Shown here piece by piece: positions 34,861 through 45,447 of a DNA stretch of 64,000 bases. Below the pieces are notes generated by a model. It was not told the DNA's origin, ran no database searches, and saw only the letters and a list, made by a program, of their open reading frames with translations. The stretch covers positions 12,092,556 to 12,156,555 of the forward strand of contig OY829645.1 of NCBI GenBank assembly GCA_963691815.1, given 5' to 3'. How positions within the stretch are numbered: position 1 is the stretch's first letter; each line of letters starts with the position of its first letter. The position numbers were made by a program, and so were the translations under genes. The stretch is from Echiichthys vipera. Its lineage: Eukaryota > Chordata > Actinopteri > Perciformes > Trachinidae.

Positions 34861-35476
34861 GTGAATATTCTCATTTGTCCAGGTCGTCATTATCCCCAAA
34901 GCAATTTGAGTCAAAAGCAACTGTACTTGGTTATTTGTCTAGGTGGGCGTTTCACCTCAGTTGTGTATGCAACTGACCAGGCTGGGACTGGTCCAACTAA
35001 CTGGTGTGGAGATCCAGGTATTTAACCTCTCACAAGGCCGAAGATGTCACTGGAACCCTTTGTGCTCTAAGTGCCAATAACCGTCGTTGGTGGGAAGTAG
35101 GTTTCTTTTGTGTGTGTGTGGTGTTCTGTCCTTGGGATGTACTAGTTTCTGTCTGAGTGTATTACAGGGATGCAGTGTTTGTTGAAGATCCTCCTGAGTT
35201 TCTCTGATACTCCAGCCACATACGGAATGACTATGTGGTTTCTCTTTTTTTCTTTTTCTTTTTCAACCACTTTGGTTTTCTTTCTGGAAGCAGCTGCCAT
35301 TTTCACAAAGGTCCAGCTGAGGTAGCCACAGGTTGTGAGGGCGCCTCTCAGATGCTTGCGTTCTTCTCTTGGGCCTGTGAGCTGGTGGGTACGTTATCAG
35401 CTCTGTGTTGCAGTGTTCTGATAACTCCTAGCTTGTATTCCAGGGGGTGGTGGGAGTCAAATAGTAGATATTGATC

Positions 35477-35779
35477 TTAGTGAGTGGGTTTTCTGTATAC
35501 CCCAATGTGGAGGCTCCTGTCATTCTCCATATGGACGTCATAGTCTAAGAAAGGCAAACTATTGTCCTTGACTTCTTCTCTGGTGAACTTGATGTTTCTG
35601 TCCACTGAGTTTACATGTTCGGTAAAAGTTTCCACCTCTTTGGATTTGATTTTAATCCATGTGTCGTCCACATATTTGGACCAATGGCTCGGGGTTACTC
35701 CTTTGAAGGAGTTCAAAGCCTTGTCCTCTAACTCCTCCATGTATAGATTTGCCACAATAGGGGATACTGGTGAACCCAT
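35477..35779 (-). pseudogene. Penelope-like reverse transcriptase (C-terminal half)
   Basis: A 100-codon - frame: MGSPVSPIVANLYMEELEDK, HWSKYVDDTWIKIKS (active-site YVDD), EHVNSVDRNIKFTREEV, LPFLDYDVHM and GVYRKPTH. GSP[LV]SP-x-[VL]AN and YRKPTH are diagnostic of Penelope-like RTs. Continuation upstream (35780-36360) is frameshifted ('YDGTSLFTC' and 'PYSLTYNIAKHIAN'-type blocks can be followed in pieces). The frame stops at the inverted end segment, so the endonuclease is not joined to it. Confidence 0.88.
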
Positions 35780-36366
35780 GTCACAGCCATGTTTTTTTCT
35801 CTAAAAAGTGCCATTTAACTGGATTTATGTGGAGTTCAGGCACAAATCCAGCAGCTGGCAAATGTGGTCTGGTTTGAGATTTGTTCAGTGTAAGGAGTTG
35901 TCCGATTTGAGCTGCTCTCTTACTGCCAGAGCGTCCATAGTTGGAATACAGGTGAACAAGGAAGTCCCGTCGTAGGATACCATGGTTTCATCTGGACCCA
36001 TTTTTTAAGTTTCATGGAGTTTTGGATGTGGTGTGGGGTGTTGCCCACCAGTGGTGCCAAGATATTGGCTATGTGCTTTGCAATGTTGTAAGTGAGTATA
36101 GGGAGTCCATATAAGCAGGGGGTTGAGTCCTGGGGATAGAGCCTGTAATATTGTGATTTGTCAATGACCCTTTCTTTTTGTAGATGCTGTAGACACTCTA
36201 TAACCTTCTTTTTGTAACCACTGGTAGGGTCTCGTTTCAGAGTTTCATAACTGTTAGAGCACTGAGTAGTGCAGAGATCTTTGCCTGCTAGTCAGTTGTA
36301 TTGAGAACAACTGTCTACCCTTGTCTGCTGGAAGGATTGTGATTATGTGGTCTTTGCTCAGTGCTG

Positions 36367-36984
36367 TTACTGATTTTCTTCCTCAATGGTGAGGTTGGAT
36401 GGGGGGACCTTAGCTTGGGACAACGCTGCTGACACCTTTAACCTTATCTGTTCAGCCTCAGTTCCAGTAAGATTCTTTTTCTTTATAGCAGATTCTGTAG
36501 CTGTAATCAACTCAACTATGGGTAACTCTTTTGGTGTCATGGCAAAGTTCAAGCCCTTGGCTAAGACCTCCATCTCTAGGTGGGTAAGATCTCTGTCCGA
36601 CAAATTCTTAATCCATCTGTTATGTGTCTCTTTCTTTTGCCACCAAGTGAGTATTTTTGTCAATATTCCGGTATTGTAAATTGTGAAATTTCTTTGTTTG
36701 ACTTTCTCCATGATAGAAACAGGTAAGATTGATATCAGTTTCGGTAGTGAGAGGTCCACTTTCTCTTTAAGCCCTTCAATAGTGAAATTGACCTGTCTTA
36801 TTCGCTCACTGAGGAGTTGATTTGGATCCTTTTCTATGATTTTCTCCACTTTATGCCCTCTGATAGGGAAATTCAAGCATAGGCTACTTGGTGTAAGCCT
36901 TTGTTGTTTGCATCTCAAACTAAACCGAAGGTGGTTGCTGTAATCTGCAATGTTCCGAGCCAATCTGTCATGTTCCTGCACCAT
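36367..36984 (-). pseudogene. Penelope-like element N-terminal region
   Basis: A 205-codon - frame, Lys/Leu-rich and mostly helical: HDRLARNIADYSNHLRFSLR, CKQQRLTPSSLCLNFPI, GHKVEKIIEK, then WWQKKETHNRWIKNLSDRDL, THLEMEVLAKGLNFAMTPKE and LPIVELITATESAIKK. 'L...E..VLAKGLNFA-x-TP' is the conserved lead-in to Penelope-like RT domains in fish. It is long and stop-free, so the copy is not very old. It ends just before the Thr-Ile-Glu-Glu-Glu segment that should lead into the RT core. Confidence 0.82.
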
Positions 36985-37344
36985 TTTAAGGGTTGCCGAC
37001 CCAAGTTGGTGTGCAAAAAGCCGGTGAATATTCTCATTTGTCCAGGTTATCCCCTAATCTAACCCACCAGCTCCAAGGCCCAAGGGGAAGAACGCAAGCA
37101 CCTGAGAGGCGCCCTCACTACTTGTGGCTACCCCAGCTGGACCTTTGTGAGAACAGCAGCTGCTTCCAGAAAGAAAACCAAAGTGGTTGAAAAAGAATGA
37201 GAAAACAAGAGAAACAACATACATAGTCATTCCGTATGTGGCTAGGGTATCTTCAACAAACACTGCATCCCTGTGTATTTCAAACCCATTAACACACTCA
37301 GATAGAGACTAGTACATCCCAAGGAAAGAACACCACACACCCAC

Positions 37345-37690
37345 AAAAGCAATCTGGTTTATGCTGTCCGATGCAACGAGGAATGCAAAGATCTCTACAT
37401 TGGAGAAACTAAACAACCACTGCATAAACACATGGCCTAACACAGGAGAGCTAACTCCTCAGGCCTGGACCCCGCTGTCCACTTATATCTCAAGGAGAAA
37501 GCCCACTCCTTTGATGACAACAATGTCCAAATCCTGGACAGAGAAGACAGATGGTTTGAAAGAAGAGTAAAAGACGCCATCTATGCAATAGTAGAGAAAC
37601 AGCTAAACAGAGGAGGAGGTCTGAGACACCACTTATCTCCAATTTACAATGCAGCCCTTTCATCCCTTCCCAGGAGATTCAACAATCCAA
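37345..37690 (+). pseudogene. GIY-YIG endonuclease region of a Penelope-like element
   Basis: The + frame reads NLVYAVRCNEECKDLYIGET, KQPLHKHMA, a stop, then HRRANSSGLDPAVHLYLKEK, AHSFDDNNVQILDREDRWFE and RRVKDAIYAIVEKQLNRGGG. Val-Tyr...Leu-Tyr-Ile-Gly-Glu-Thr is the GIY-YIG core as found in Penelope-like proteins, with the downstream E-x2-I/R and W-x-R-x2-KE/D-type helix. One stop at about 37436 breaks it. It is on the opposite strand to the reverse transcriptase 1.6 kb away. Confidence 0.82.
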
Positions 37691-37914
37691 CCTCAAGGAA
37701 CAACTTTTCACAAATGACCTCCTACGACTCCGAAGACTGTCGTTGAGACTCAATAGAGCACTAACAAAGTCGAAACCTAGTTCTGACCAACGACTGTCAC
37801 TCTAACGACAACCATTGGCACTTGGAGCACAAAGGGTTCCAGTGACATCATCGGCCTTTCGAGAGGTTAAATACCTGGATCTCCACACCAGATAGTTGGA
37901 CCAACAATTTGCAT

Positions 37915-38398
37915 ATTCAGTGAGGGAAAAAGATCAGCGAGGTTTTCCAAGCAGACAGGCATCCCGGCGGCAGCCGTAACCAGCGACCATGCAGACCACG
38001 CTTGTCGCCCCGGGAGGATGAAAGCTGCGAAGGGATGGGGGGGTGAGGGGGTTTTGTTGCATATATTTATGTAAGTGACCATGGGTGCCTGTGTGATATC
38101 AGCCTGAAGAGTCGCTCCGACCAGTTACCCAGTCAATGTCTCAGTCCACAGAGTGTCAGCACGATAACACAGCAAGTTGCCATGGAGACATCCTTGATTG
38201 GGCCCCAGCCAGAGTCAACAACCAACAGGTGTCCATGAAGGAACAAAGAGGAGAGGATGTGCAGGGCGTCTCACAGCAGCGTTCTCCTGGAGGAGTTATT
38301 CCAGTAGCGACCTTGGCCAAGGCAGCTACCAAGATAGGGTCGGAATGCAGATTAGATTATTATGGTTAGGGCGAGCAGCCGTATTTCAATAGACACGA
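37915..38398. other. GC-richer unassigned sequence between the Penelope-like element and the orphan exon
   Basis: Not AT-rich like the surrounding intron. A + frame of 77 codons (38136-38369) has no recognisable motif. On the - strand this would be the 3' untranslated region of the orphan frame ending at 38399, but I see no canonical poly(A) signal on that strand. Confidence 0.4.
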
Positions 38399-38911
38399 CT
38401 ACTCTGAATGTCTGTCTTGGTCACCAATATGATCCATAGACCTTTGTAAAGCCGTTAACTTCTCCAAGATCTTTCCCATTCGGTGTTCAATAACCTCCGT
38501 CTGTGCACTGACAGCTCGTTCCAAGATGGTTCCCAAGGCACGGTGCAAAATCACTGTCAAAGTGTTCACAGCTTTATCCAAGGTGTTATCCAAATAGCGG
38601 TTAAGAGCCACAGTCTGAGTGCTAAGAGCTCCACTCCATCCATCAATAGTGCCGGGCAGCTCCACGGGGCATTTGACTGCTGCCACCGACTTCCAAATTT
38701 TTCGATACACCAGGGCAGTGCCTACTCCAATTAGCAGAAAGCATGTTATCATGGTTCCGAATATGTAGATATCCTCAATGTCCTCCATGGAAAGAATGGC
38801 CAGGCACACGACCCTCCACTGCTCCCACGAGTCGATCGTGTAACTAGCTGCAAACGTTCCATTAGGGCAGGCAGGTTCCCCTGAACCTAAACTTCTCCTC
38901 GAAGCAATGTT
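38399..38911 (-). CDS. Orphan exon: single-pass membrane protein with 19-residue tandem repeats
   Basis: Not recognised. The - strand frame is open for 170 codons from 38911 to a stop at 38399-38401. The first ATG is at codon 42 and an in-frame stop lies just upstream at 38912-38914, which overlaps an AG acceptor ('ttaccaatag'); it therefore looks like the last exon of a gene. Order of parts: a Cys-Pro-Asn-Gly-Thr-Phe segment with an N-glycosylation sequon; TIDSWEQW; one hydrophobic span (IFGTMITCFLLIGVGTALVY, 20 residues); a basic YRKIWK stop-transfer; then three 19-residue repeats at 38456-38626 (LSTQTVALNRYLDNTLDKA, VNTLTVILHRALGTILERA, VSAQTEVIEHRMGKILEKL). The pattern suggests a type I protein with a helical cytoplasmic tail. 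Could be a nested gene, a captured exon in an unknown element, or chance; codon-level structure argues against chance. Confidence 0.45.
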   Translation of the reverse strand, partial: NIASRRSLGSGEPACPNGTFAASYTIDSWEQWRVVCLAILSMEDIEDIYIFGTMITCFLLIGVGTALVYRKIWKSVAAVKCPVELPGTIDGWSGALSTQTVALNRYLDNTLDKAVNTLTVILHRALGTILERAVSAQTEVIEHRMGKILEKLTALQRSMDHIGDQDRHSE

Positions 38912-39689
38912 CTATTGGTAATGTTGAGAATAAAATAAGTGAAGCAATTGTGATTATGACTATTATTTTGATAAAACATACATTAAAGAGAATGGAAAAA
39001 ATATATAAATTGGGCGGGATCACGTAGCACCATGACTGTGACTACATGACAGGTGCATTGAGTCATTATACCTTAGAATAGTTACTATTGCAGCTGCTTT
39101 AGCACATCAGATTAATTCCACTTCAAGACAATAATTCAATCAGCCAATTTCCTATATGACAAAGCACATTTATTGAACACTGTTATCCTTTAAAAATGCC
39201 ACAATCAGATTAATCACTTCATACTCTGCTTCACAGACCACAAGGACTACAGCTCAGACGACTGAGGCATTTGCACAGATGGCATGACCCCCTAAGATTC
39301 ACATTGACCCCCCAACTTTCCCTACATAAGGCGACGAACATCACCGGTAAAACGGAGGATTAATGTTCCTTTAGACTAATTTACATTGCAGCATGCATTG
39401 AGAGCCCAGCATTTGTGTGCTACAACTAATGGTGCGTGCAAGTTGTGCAAGAATGTTGAAATTTCCAACTCCAAGTGAGAATATTAATCAGAACCCCCGT
39501 GCTCGTGCAGTTGGATCTCCAACTCTGAAAGTCGGATTAATTTCACCAGCCAGACATTGAATTCATGCTATCTGCATCTCACGTAAGCAGTAGTTACATG
39601 TTTTGTTGTACGTTTGTGAGGCTGGAAAGCGCTGGGAGCATTCAACGTTGGGGTTACGTTGTTCCGAGGTTCTCTTTCTCTCTCTCTCC

Positions 39690-39824
39690 CAATTCAATTC
39701 GATACAGGCTTTATTGGCATGTAAGTTTTAGAGAAAAACAATATTGCCAAATCCAAGCGTCAAAATACAATACAATAAGTCCAAATATTCAGACACGTTA
39801 TACACATTATGTACAGTATCACTC

Positions 39825-39830
<6 letters not shown>
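39690..39830. repeat. LINE-tail-like segment
   Basis: 'caattcaattcgatacagg' followed by 'ctttattggcatgtaagttt' and 'aacaatattgccaaa' resembles a common fish LINE/SINE 3' tail with the 'tttattggcatg' motif, ending at a (GT)n run. Short and 5'-truncated; family unknown. Confidence 0.4.

Positions 39831-39855
<25 letters not shown>
39830..39855. repeat. (GT)n microsatellite
   Basis: Thirteen GT units behind the LINE-tail-like segment. Confidence 0.93.
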
Positions 39856-39856
<1 letters not shown>

Positions 39857-40903
39857 ACCACATGTTCTAGACCAAGTTTAATGTGTCCAGCAGCTTTTAA
39901 AACCCAGAACTCATTTTCTTTTGTACCATATACCTGATGTTTTATATGTAAGGTTGACGTAGTATCTCTTTCAACTTGCAAATACTACAGATAAATAGTA
40001 AACATTTTAAAAATTGGTATCCTATGAATCAAATAGTGAAATGAAAACTATATTAAAACTGAATCTGGGTAAGTATTACATCACCACTACCTATATCTTG
40101 ATGTTAATATAATTAACTGTAGATATTATGTCTCTATAACCAGGCACTATCATTACACAGCTAAGATGCAGGTCGTCTGCTCGGCCTGTGGCCGGTACAT
40201 TAAAAAGCCTTTATCTTCACGTCTGCCGTCATCAGGAGACAGTGTCCCGAAAGAGGAGGAATATAGATTATGAATAATCTCATTTGGGTGGAAGTCTACA
40301 AAATTAATCACAAAGTGTCTTACTCTATAAAAACACTTGATGCAGTTAAGATCAGATACTGCATTAATGGTTAGGCTCCATTCCTAAATTAGCTATTTTA
40401 TTATTAGAAACTTGTTTTATTGAATTCCAGTTTTAAATCAAAATGCACACATTGACAATCACGAGATATATGCAACATTTAACACACCAATATTGCTGTT
40501 AATGTTAGTTTGTTTCTGTTCTGTTCAAACATAATCACAAACTAACGCTCTGTAACTACACTTTAGGATAATAACATTAGTGAACTGACGTTGCAGATTA
40601 ACTTGACAAAATCCAATGCTATCTGCTAATGCTAACGTCAGCTAACAATAACATTAGCTTATTAGCTGTTGTGTTTCGGCTGCTTTACAGCAAGAGTACT
40701 AACCACACTTAAACTTAGGGTGCACAGTTCATGATTTCGTCCATCCCTCCCACCGGGGGCATCAGGAGGACCGAAGGAGGTGCACCAGCTGTCTGCCTCA
40801 CATCACCGGGAAAATAAAAGTGCCGTAGCGTTACACAGCCCTGTTTCCGGTATTGATGCAGGAGTGAAGTAACGTCTCCTCTCTTCACCCGTAAACACAC
40901 TCA

Positions 40904-41534
40904 GGGTGCACTCACACTGTCCTTCCGCACCGGGCCATAACAGGTTTTTCGGGTCAAGCCTAGTGCGTTTGACCAGTGTGAGTGCAACCGCTCCGCGCAT
41001 AACTGCGGCCAGCTGGCCGTCCACGGCCAGTCTGAGAGAGGTGGGCTTTTGTAGAGCGCGTTTGCACATGTACGAGCACGAGCGTGCGCACGTGTACGAG
41101 CACGACGCCTACTGCGTTTCTGACGTAATTTATGTGCGCCTGTTCGGACATAGAAAATAGAAGGACGGACCATGCGCGGACATTTAACAACAAAAACAAT
41201 GGCGGCGAAAGGTTCACGTTGGTGTGATGCGGAGGTGGAGTGTTTACTGCAGATTTGGTTGGATGAAAATATTCAAAAACATTCGGACAAGACACACAAA
41301 AACTCTGAGGTCTATGGAAAGATTTGTAAACAAAGCGACGCATCGCGATGACGTCAATTACTGCGTGTGACGTGTGACGTGTTACGACGTGATGACATAT
41401 GGACAGGCAAGAAGCATTTGCGCGAGGCCCAGGTAGTGTGAGTACAAACGGGCCTGGGGCGCGGGGGAGAGGGAGGGGGGGACAAGTACCCTAAAGCCCG
41501 AGGCGTGGTGCAGAAGAACAGTTTGAGTGCGCCC
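40904..41534 (+). mobile_element. PIF/Harbinger-type element with a Myb/SANT-like exon, copy 2
   Basis: Same family and orientation as 26044-26652. Left end GGGTGCACTCACACTGTCC; right end on the other strand GGGCGCACTCAAACTGTTC. TCA flanks on both sides (40901-40903, 41535-41537). 631 bp. Matches copy 1 nearly end to end, with small indels (for example an extra 'gccagtctgagagaggtggg' near 41026 that copy 1 lacks). Confidence 0.82.
41205..41350 (+). pseudogene. Myb/SANT-like exon of a Harbinger element (frame intact)
   Basis: The + frame reads RWCDAEVECLLQIWLDENIQ then KHSDKTHKNSEVYGKICKQS and DASR before a stop. The W-x5-[VE]-x2-LL-x-IW...THKN-x-EVY-x-KI pattern is the first two helices of the Myb/SANT-like domain carried by PIF/Harbinger elements. 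The frame is intact here but frameshifted in copy 1. The third helix and the rest of the protein are missing. Confidence 0.7.
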
Positions 41535-41956
41535 TCAGGCACAAAGCTAGTTCCGGTCATTTTCTTGTAAAGTGCAGACTTGTGCTCTATTTACAAATAA
41601 AATAAATCATAATAATGACAAATGGTTAAATTTAATGTAAAACTATGATCGTACAATAGACAGCGAAGACGACTCCCTTCTCCTACCTAATATGACGCAT
41701 TTGACGTATGATGTTGAAAAAAAGAGGGTTTTAAAAGCGCTGCTCAAAACTGCCACTTTCACCTCCGATTTCTGCCCATATGTTTTGTAAAACATAAAAA
41801 ATCCTGCATTAACTTTTAAAATGGTCATCTAAGAGAAAGGTTAAATCTAAATTTAATAAAATAAACTAACCTTCAAGTTGCACTTTAACGCTACTCACTG
41901 TGCACTCCCTTTTGCCTTGATTACTCTCCTTGCCAACAGAGGGCAGTGAAGCACCA

Positions 41957-41958
<2 letters not shown>

Positions 41959-42018
<60 letters not shown>
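41959..42018. repeat. (TA)n microsatellite
   Basis: About 28 uninterrupted TA units, ending in 'cacacatacatatat'. Self-complementary, able to extrude a hairpin. Confidence 0.96.
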
Positions 42019-42026
<8 letters not shown>

Positions 42027-43302
42027 ATATATGAACAGGGTAGACACACCCACCACTTGACAGTGAGGTCATTTGCAAAGGGGCTGATCTGTTGCTGTGA
42101 CAGTTAACATACTAATTACAGTCGTAGACACTCTAGCAATGCCTCAGAGTAGAGTCCTCCTTCTCTGGTCCTGGGATTCTGCTCACTCTGTACTTGTCGA
42201 GATAGCATGCAGGAACAAATTATGTACCCAGAAGGGAAATCCTGCAGGTCTGCTAAATGTGCTAATTCGGTCACATTCTTTTCCTCTGATTATACATCAC
42301 TGTGGAGAGAACGATAGGCAAAAACTGCATCAATTCAAAAGGAAAGGGAAGAAAGCCCTCTCTCCTCTTTGATTTCCTATTGTGCCAAGCCAATCCTGTC
42401 TGTAGCAGTGATATGTTCTCTCCTTATTCTCTGCTCTACTAATTAGTCTTTCTGCTACTTGCTTTCAAGACATGGACAACAACTACCACTGTGGGTGCTG
42501 CTTAATTTATAGTTGTTGAGAGATTCAAGGACAAGTTGTTTTTACCTTCTGCTCAGGCTAAACGTAGGCGCATTAATAGACTTCTATGTGATTAAAGAGA
42601 GTGTTTTCACTCAATTTAAATGATGTATGTTTCAACTAATAAGTTGGCTTGATATTTGCTTTTTCAGTTTTGTCATGAAGGGGTTGATCAGTACAAGGTG
42701 GTTAACTCATGTTTAGAAAAGAAATTATTTGTTTTGAAATATTAACTATGGGCTTGAAACAATGGGCCTAAAGTGTGGTTGTTGAACAATCTGATTAGTA
42801 TTTGTGAAACAGTTGTGGTTTGTGTTTGTCTCATATAATGCCAAACAGGCCACCAGAATTAGGATCTCAGGATTGTAAGGGGCAGATTCAAATTTGGGAG
42901 GAGCTCCTTGATGTGCAGAGCTTCTTTGGCAAAAGTAGCTGCAACCACCACATGACTAGGATTGAGCTGGCAACAGAGCTCCTTTTGTTCTGCGTTTCCT
43001 GCCATCTGATATTAAGGATTATAGAAAGCCTTGTCCACCATTGTGCCCAGGGTTTCATCTAGTACTCCGTGTTGACAAACGGTTGTGTCAGTTTCTGTCT
43101 TTGAGGTGGGTAAAGATCGCTCATCCAAAGCTTGTCTAGGCTCTGTGCGGATGTCTCCTGTCTCTGGGAAGTGAAGATGGAGGAAGTGATTGACTACACA
43201 GAGAAGTTTTGGCCCGTAGTCCTCTTTTGAACCCATTAATGCAGGGGCAGTACGTGGCTTTCATCCAGAGTTGGAACTGCCATGGCCGCAGGAGTCAGAG
43301 AG

Positions 43303-43311
43303 AGAGAGAGT

Positions 43312-43377
<66 letters not shown>

Positions 43378-43402
43378 GAGAAAGAGAGAGAGAGAGAAGA
43401 GG
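43303..43402. repeat. (GA)n-(GT)n-(GA)n compound microsatellite
   Basis: A short GA run, about 30 GT units, then a second GA run. Stop-free frames here (VCVCV, RERER) are artefacts. Confidence 0.96.
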
Positions 43403-44360
43403 GGGCATAGCAACACAGTGAATTTACATCACATTTGTTGGGCGTGTTGCAATCATTCAGCTAGGAGCGGGGAAGGACGCAGTCGAGTCATGAATATGAG
43501 TTTGTGATGTCCTACCAATGTCAGGCTGTGGCTCTGAGCAGCGATATGCAAAACCACTCTCAAACTTCATTCTACTTATTGCTGATATGATCTGTGGCAT
43601 AGCCAGGGCGATCGTTACTGTACAGATAGTGGTTATTAAATTGAGGGAAATGTCCTGAGCTGGTTTTAATAATAAGCTGATAGCCGTATGGTTTTGCCGC
43701 AAGTCAAAACCACCTCTGAAGGACGTGATAGAGGCCTATCAAGAGTTAAAAATCCGATAGTCTACTCAGCCCCGTCATGCAGATGGTTTAATCTTATTGT
43801 CTTCAAATGACTTTGAATATTCTGAACATAATACAGGCCTGCAAGCACAGCAGGTGGTTGGCCCTTTGATCTACGCTTGCAGATGCTGGTGGAATTTAAA
43901 TCGCAGGGTGACATCGAGCTCATGAAATCCCAACATGAAAAGCAAGTTTCAACTTTGATCCTGTTGTCCCTTTTGTATTATGAGTCAATTATGAGAGTAT
44001 GATGTATTGAAAACAGATAATGAGCAAACAATGTTTTGCTGTCCCATATAGTTGTGTCATGAGCGTGTGTCCACAAACAATTTGTGTGTATAAAGGCTTA
44101 CTTAGCATACTGTACACACAGTACTCTCAGTAGCCAGTTGTATGATCGACAAACTGCTGCTCCCAAATTACCATAGAGTTTTATTCCATGCCTCTTCAAA
44201 ACACAGTTGTATTAGATTGTGTTTTAGTTTTAGTTGGTGTACCTAATGAATTGGTAACTAAAATCCGTGAAACGGTATGAAATTCTGATTGTGATCTAAT
44301 TTTCTATTCCATTTAAAAAATAAAAATCAATTACTACAAATTTGAAAGACAAATATTGGT

Positions 44361-44600
44361 CACAAAGCTATCCATCTATCCACCACTTATTCAGGGTAAC
44401 AGGAGGCTGACATTGGGAAAGAGGTGCAGTACACCCTTGACACGTGGCCAGACTAACACAGGACTGACACATAGAGAAAGACAACCATTCACACGCGTAT
44501 CCACCCATGCTGACATGGGGAGAACATGCAAACTCCACACCAGGCTAAGCCGGCCAGCGTGTTCAAACTGTGAGGGGACAGTGCTAATATACTTTATTTT
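44361..44600 (-). mobile_element. tRNA-derived SINE, diverged copy (DANA/mermaid-like)
   Basis: Read on the - strand it has 'ttagcactgtcccctcacag', then 'gtgtggagtttgcatgttct' and 'ccccatgtcagcatgggtgg'. These align with the body of the SINE family whose fragment lies at 22878. The region between 'cacag' and 'gtggagtttgc' is diverged ('tttgaacacgctggccggc'), where a B box GGTTCGA would be expected. The A-box end is weak. Confidence 0.65.
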
Positions 44601-45008
44601 GACTTTAGGGTAAAAGAAAACACATAGATCACAGGTAAAAAAAAACCTTATCACTTTCTATAGAGTAGTGGTTCCCAAGCTTTTTGATTGGATGGAGGTT
44701 TGATTTCAGACATCACTTTAGTCATGCCAGTTGAATAAATGAGATTAATACATTGGTGTGTCATTGAGACATAGTTTAGTTAGCAATTAAGGTCTAATTT
44801 TTAGGGTACTTAACTGTTTTTTAGACTCAGCTGTGTTAAGCCATTTTACCTTGGTAATATGACTCTGTAAATTGTGGTATGCTTTCACCCTTCGTGGATG
44901 AAATCTTGTGTCTCTGGTGGTGTTCCCCCTTCTCAGTTACATTAGTCAGTCATCCTCATAAAATGGTTACTAAATGTTCCACTATCTTTTTTTCTGTTTT
45001 TCCACCAG

Positions 45009-45447
45009 CCTGGTCTCACCAAAAGGCGTGTGAATGACACGCTATTTCTCTCAAGCCATCTTGTGTATAATTACAACGCATGTCATGATTTTTGAGTGTC
45101 ATTTCACGCCATGTAGTCTCAATTGACTTGTATAGTGCAGAGATGGCGTTGTCATTTCACGCACAAATGTCATTGAGGGAAAACCCACGTGTTCGTATTT
45201 CTCCGCCACCTTGCGGTGGAGCTTTCTGTCAGAGGGTTGTTTTTAAATCAATATTTCATGTGAAGGATGGCTGAAATAACGGGCGTGAAATGCCCTAACC
45301 CTAACCCTAACCCTAACCCTGACCCTGGGGAACTACGGGCGTTAAATGACACGCGAAAAAAGTTAATATGAGTAGACATGCACGCGAAAAGTCATGAAAG
45401 TCATGAAAAGTGGCGTGCTATTTATACGCCCTCCCATGAGACCACGT
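45009..45447. mobile_element. Small inverted-repeat element containing telomeric repeats
   Basis: The left end 'ctggtctcaccaaaaggcgt' and the right end, read on the other strand, 'gtggtctcatgggagggcgt' are imperfect inverted repeats. The interior is rich in 'gacacgc', 'catttcacgc' and 'gggcgtgaaa' motifs on both strands. Near the middle is a run of telomeric units (45293-45322). No coding region. Class unknown. Confidence 0.55.
45293..45322. repeat. Interstitial telomeric repeat (CCCTAA)4 plus one variant
   Basis: Four perfect CCCTAA units followed by CCCTGA and a partial unit. This is the C-rich strand of the vertebrate telomere. It is embedded in the inverted-repeat element at 45009-45447, not at a chromosome end. 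Confidence 0.95.

Larger units (their letters stand above)
34861..37910. mobile_element. Penelope-like element in inverted arrangement
   Basis: A - strand N-terminal region (36984-36367) and reverse transcriptase (ending 35477) are followed on the - strand by an end segment (35400-34861). To the right, a + strand segment (37023-37910) repeats that end segment in inverted form and additionally contains a GIY-YIG endonuclease region. Shared blocks are 'gaggcgccctca', 'ccaaagtggttgaaaaag', 'cattccgtatgtggctag' and 'gaggttaaatacctggatct'. The left copy lacks about 430 bp that correspond to the endonuclease. Penelope-like elements code for an RT with a C-terminal GIY-YIG nuclease and often insert as partial inverted copies. 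Confidence 0.85.
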
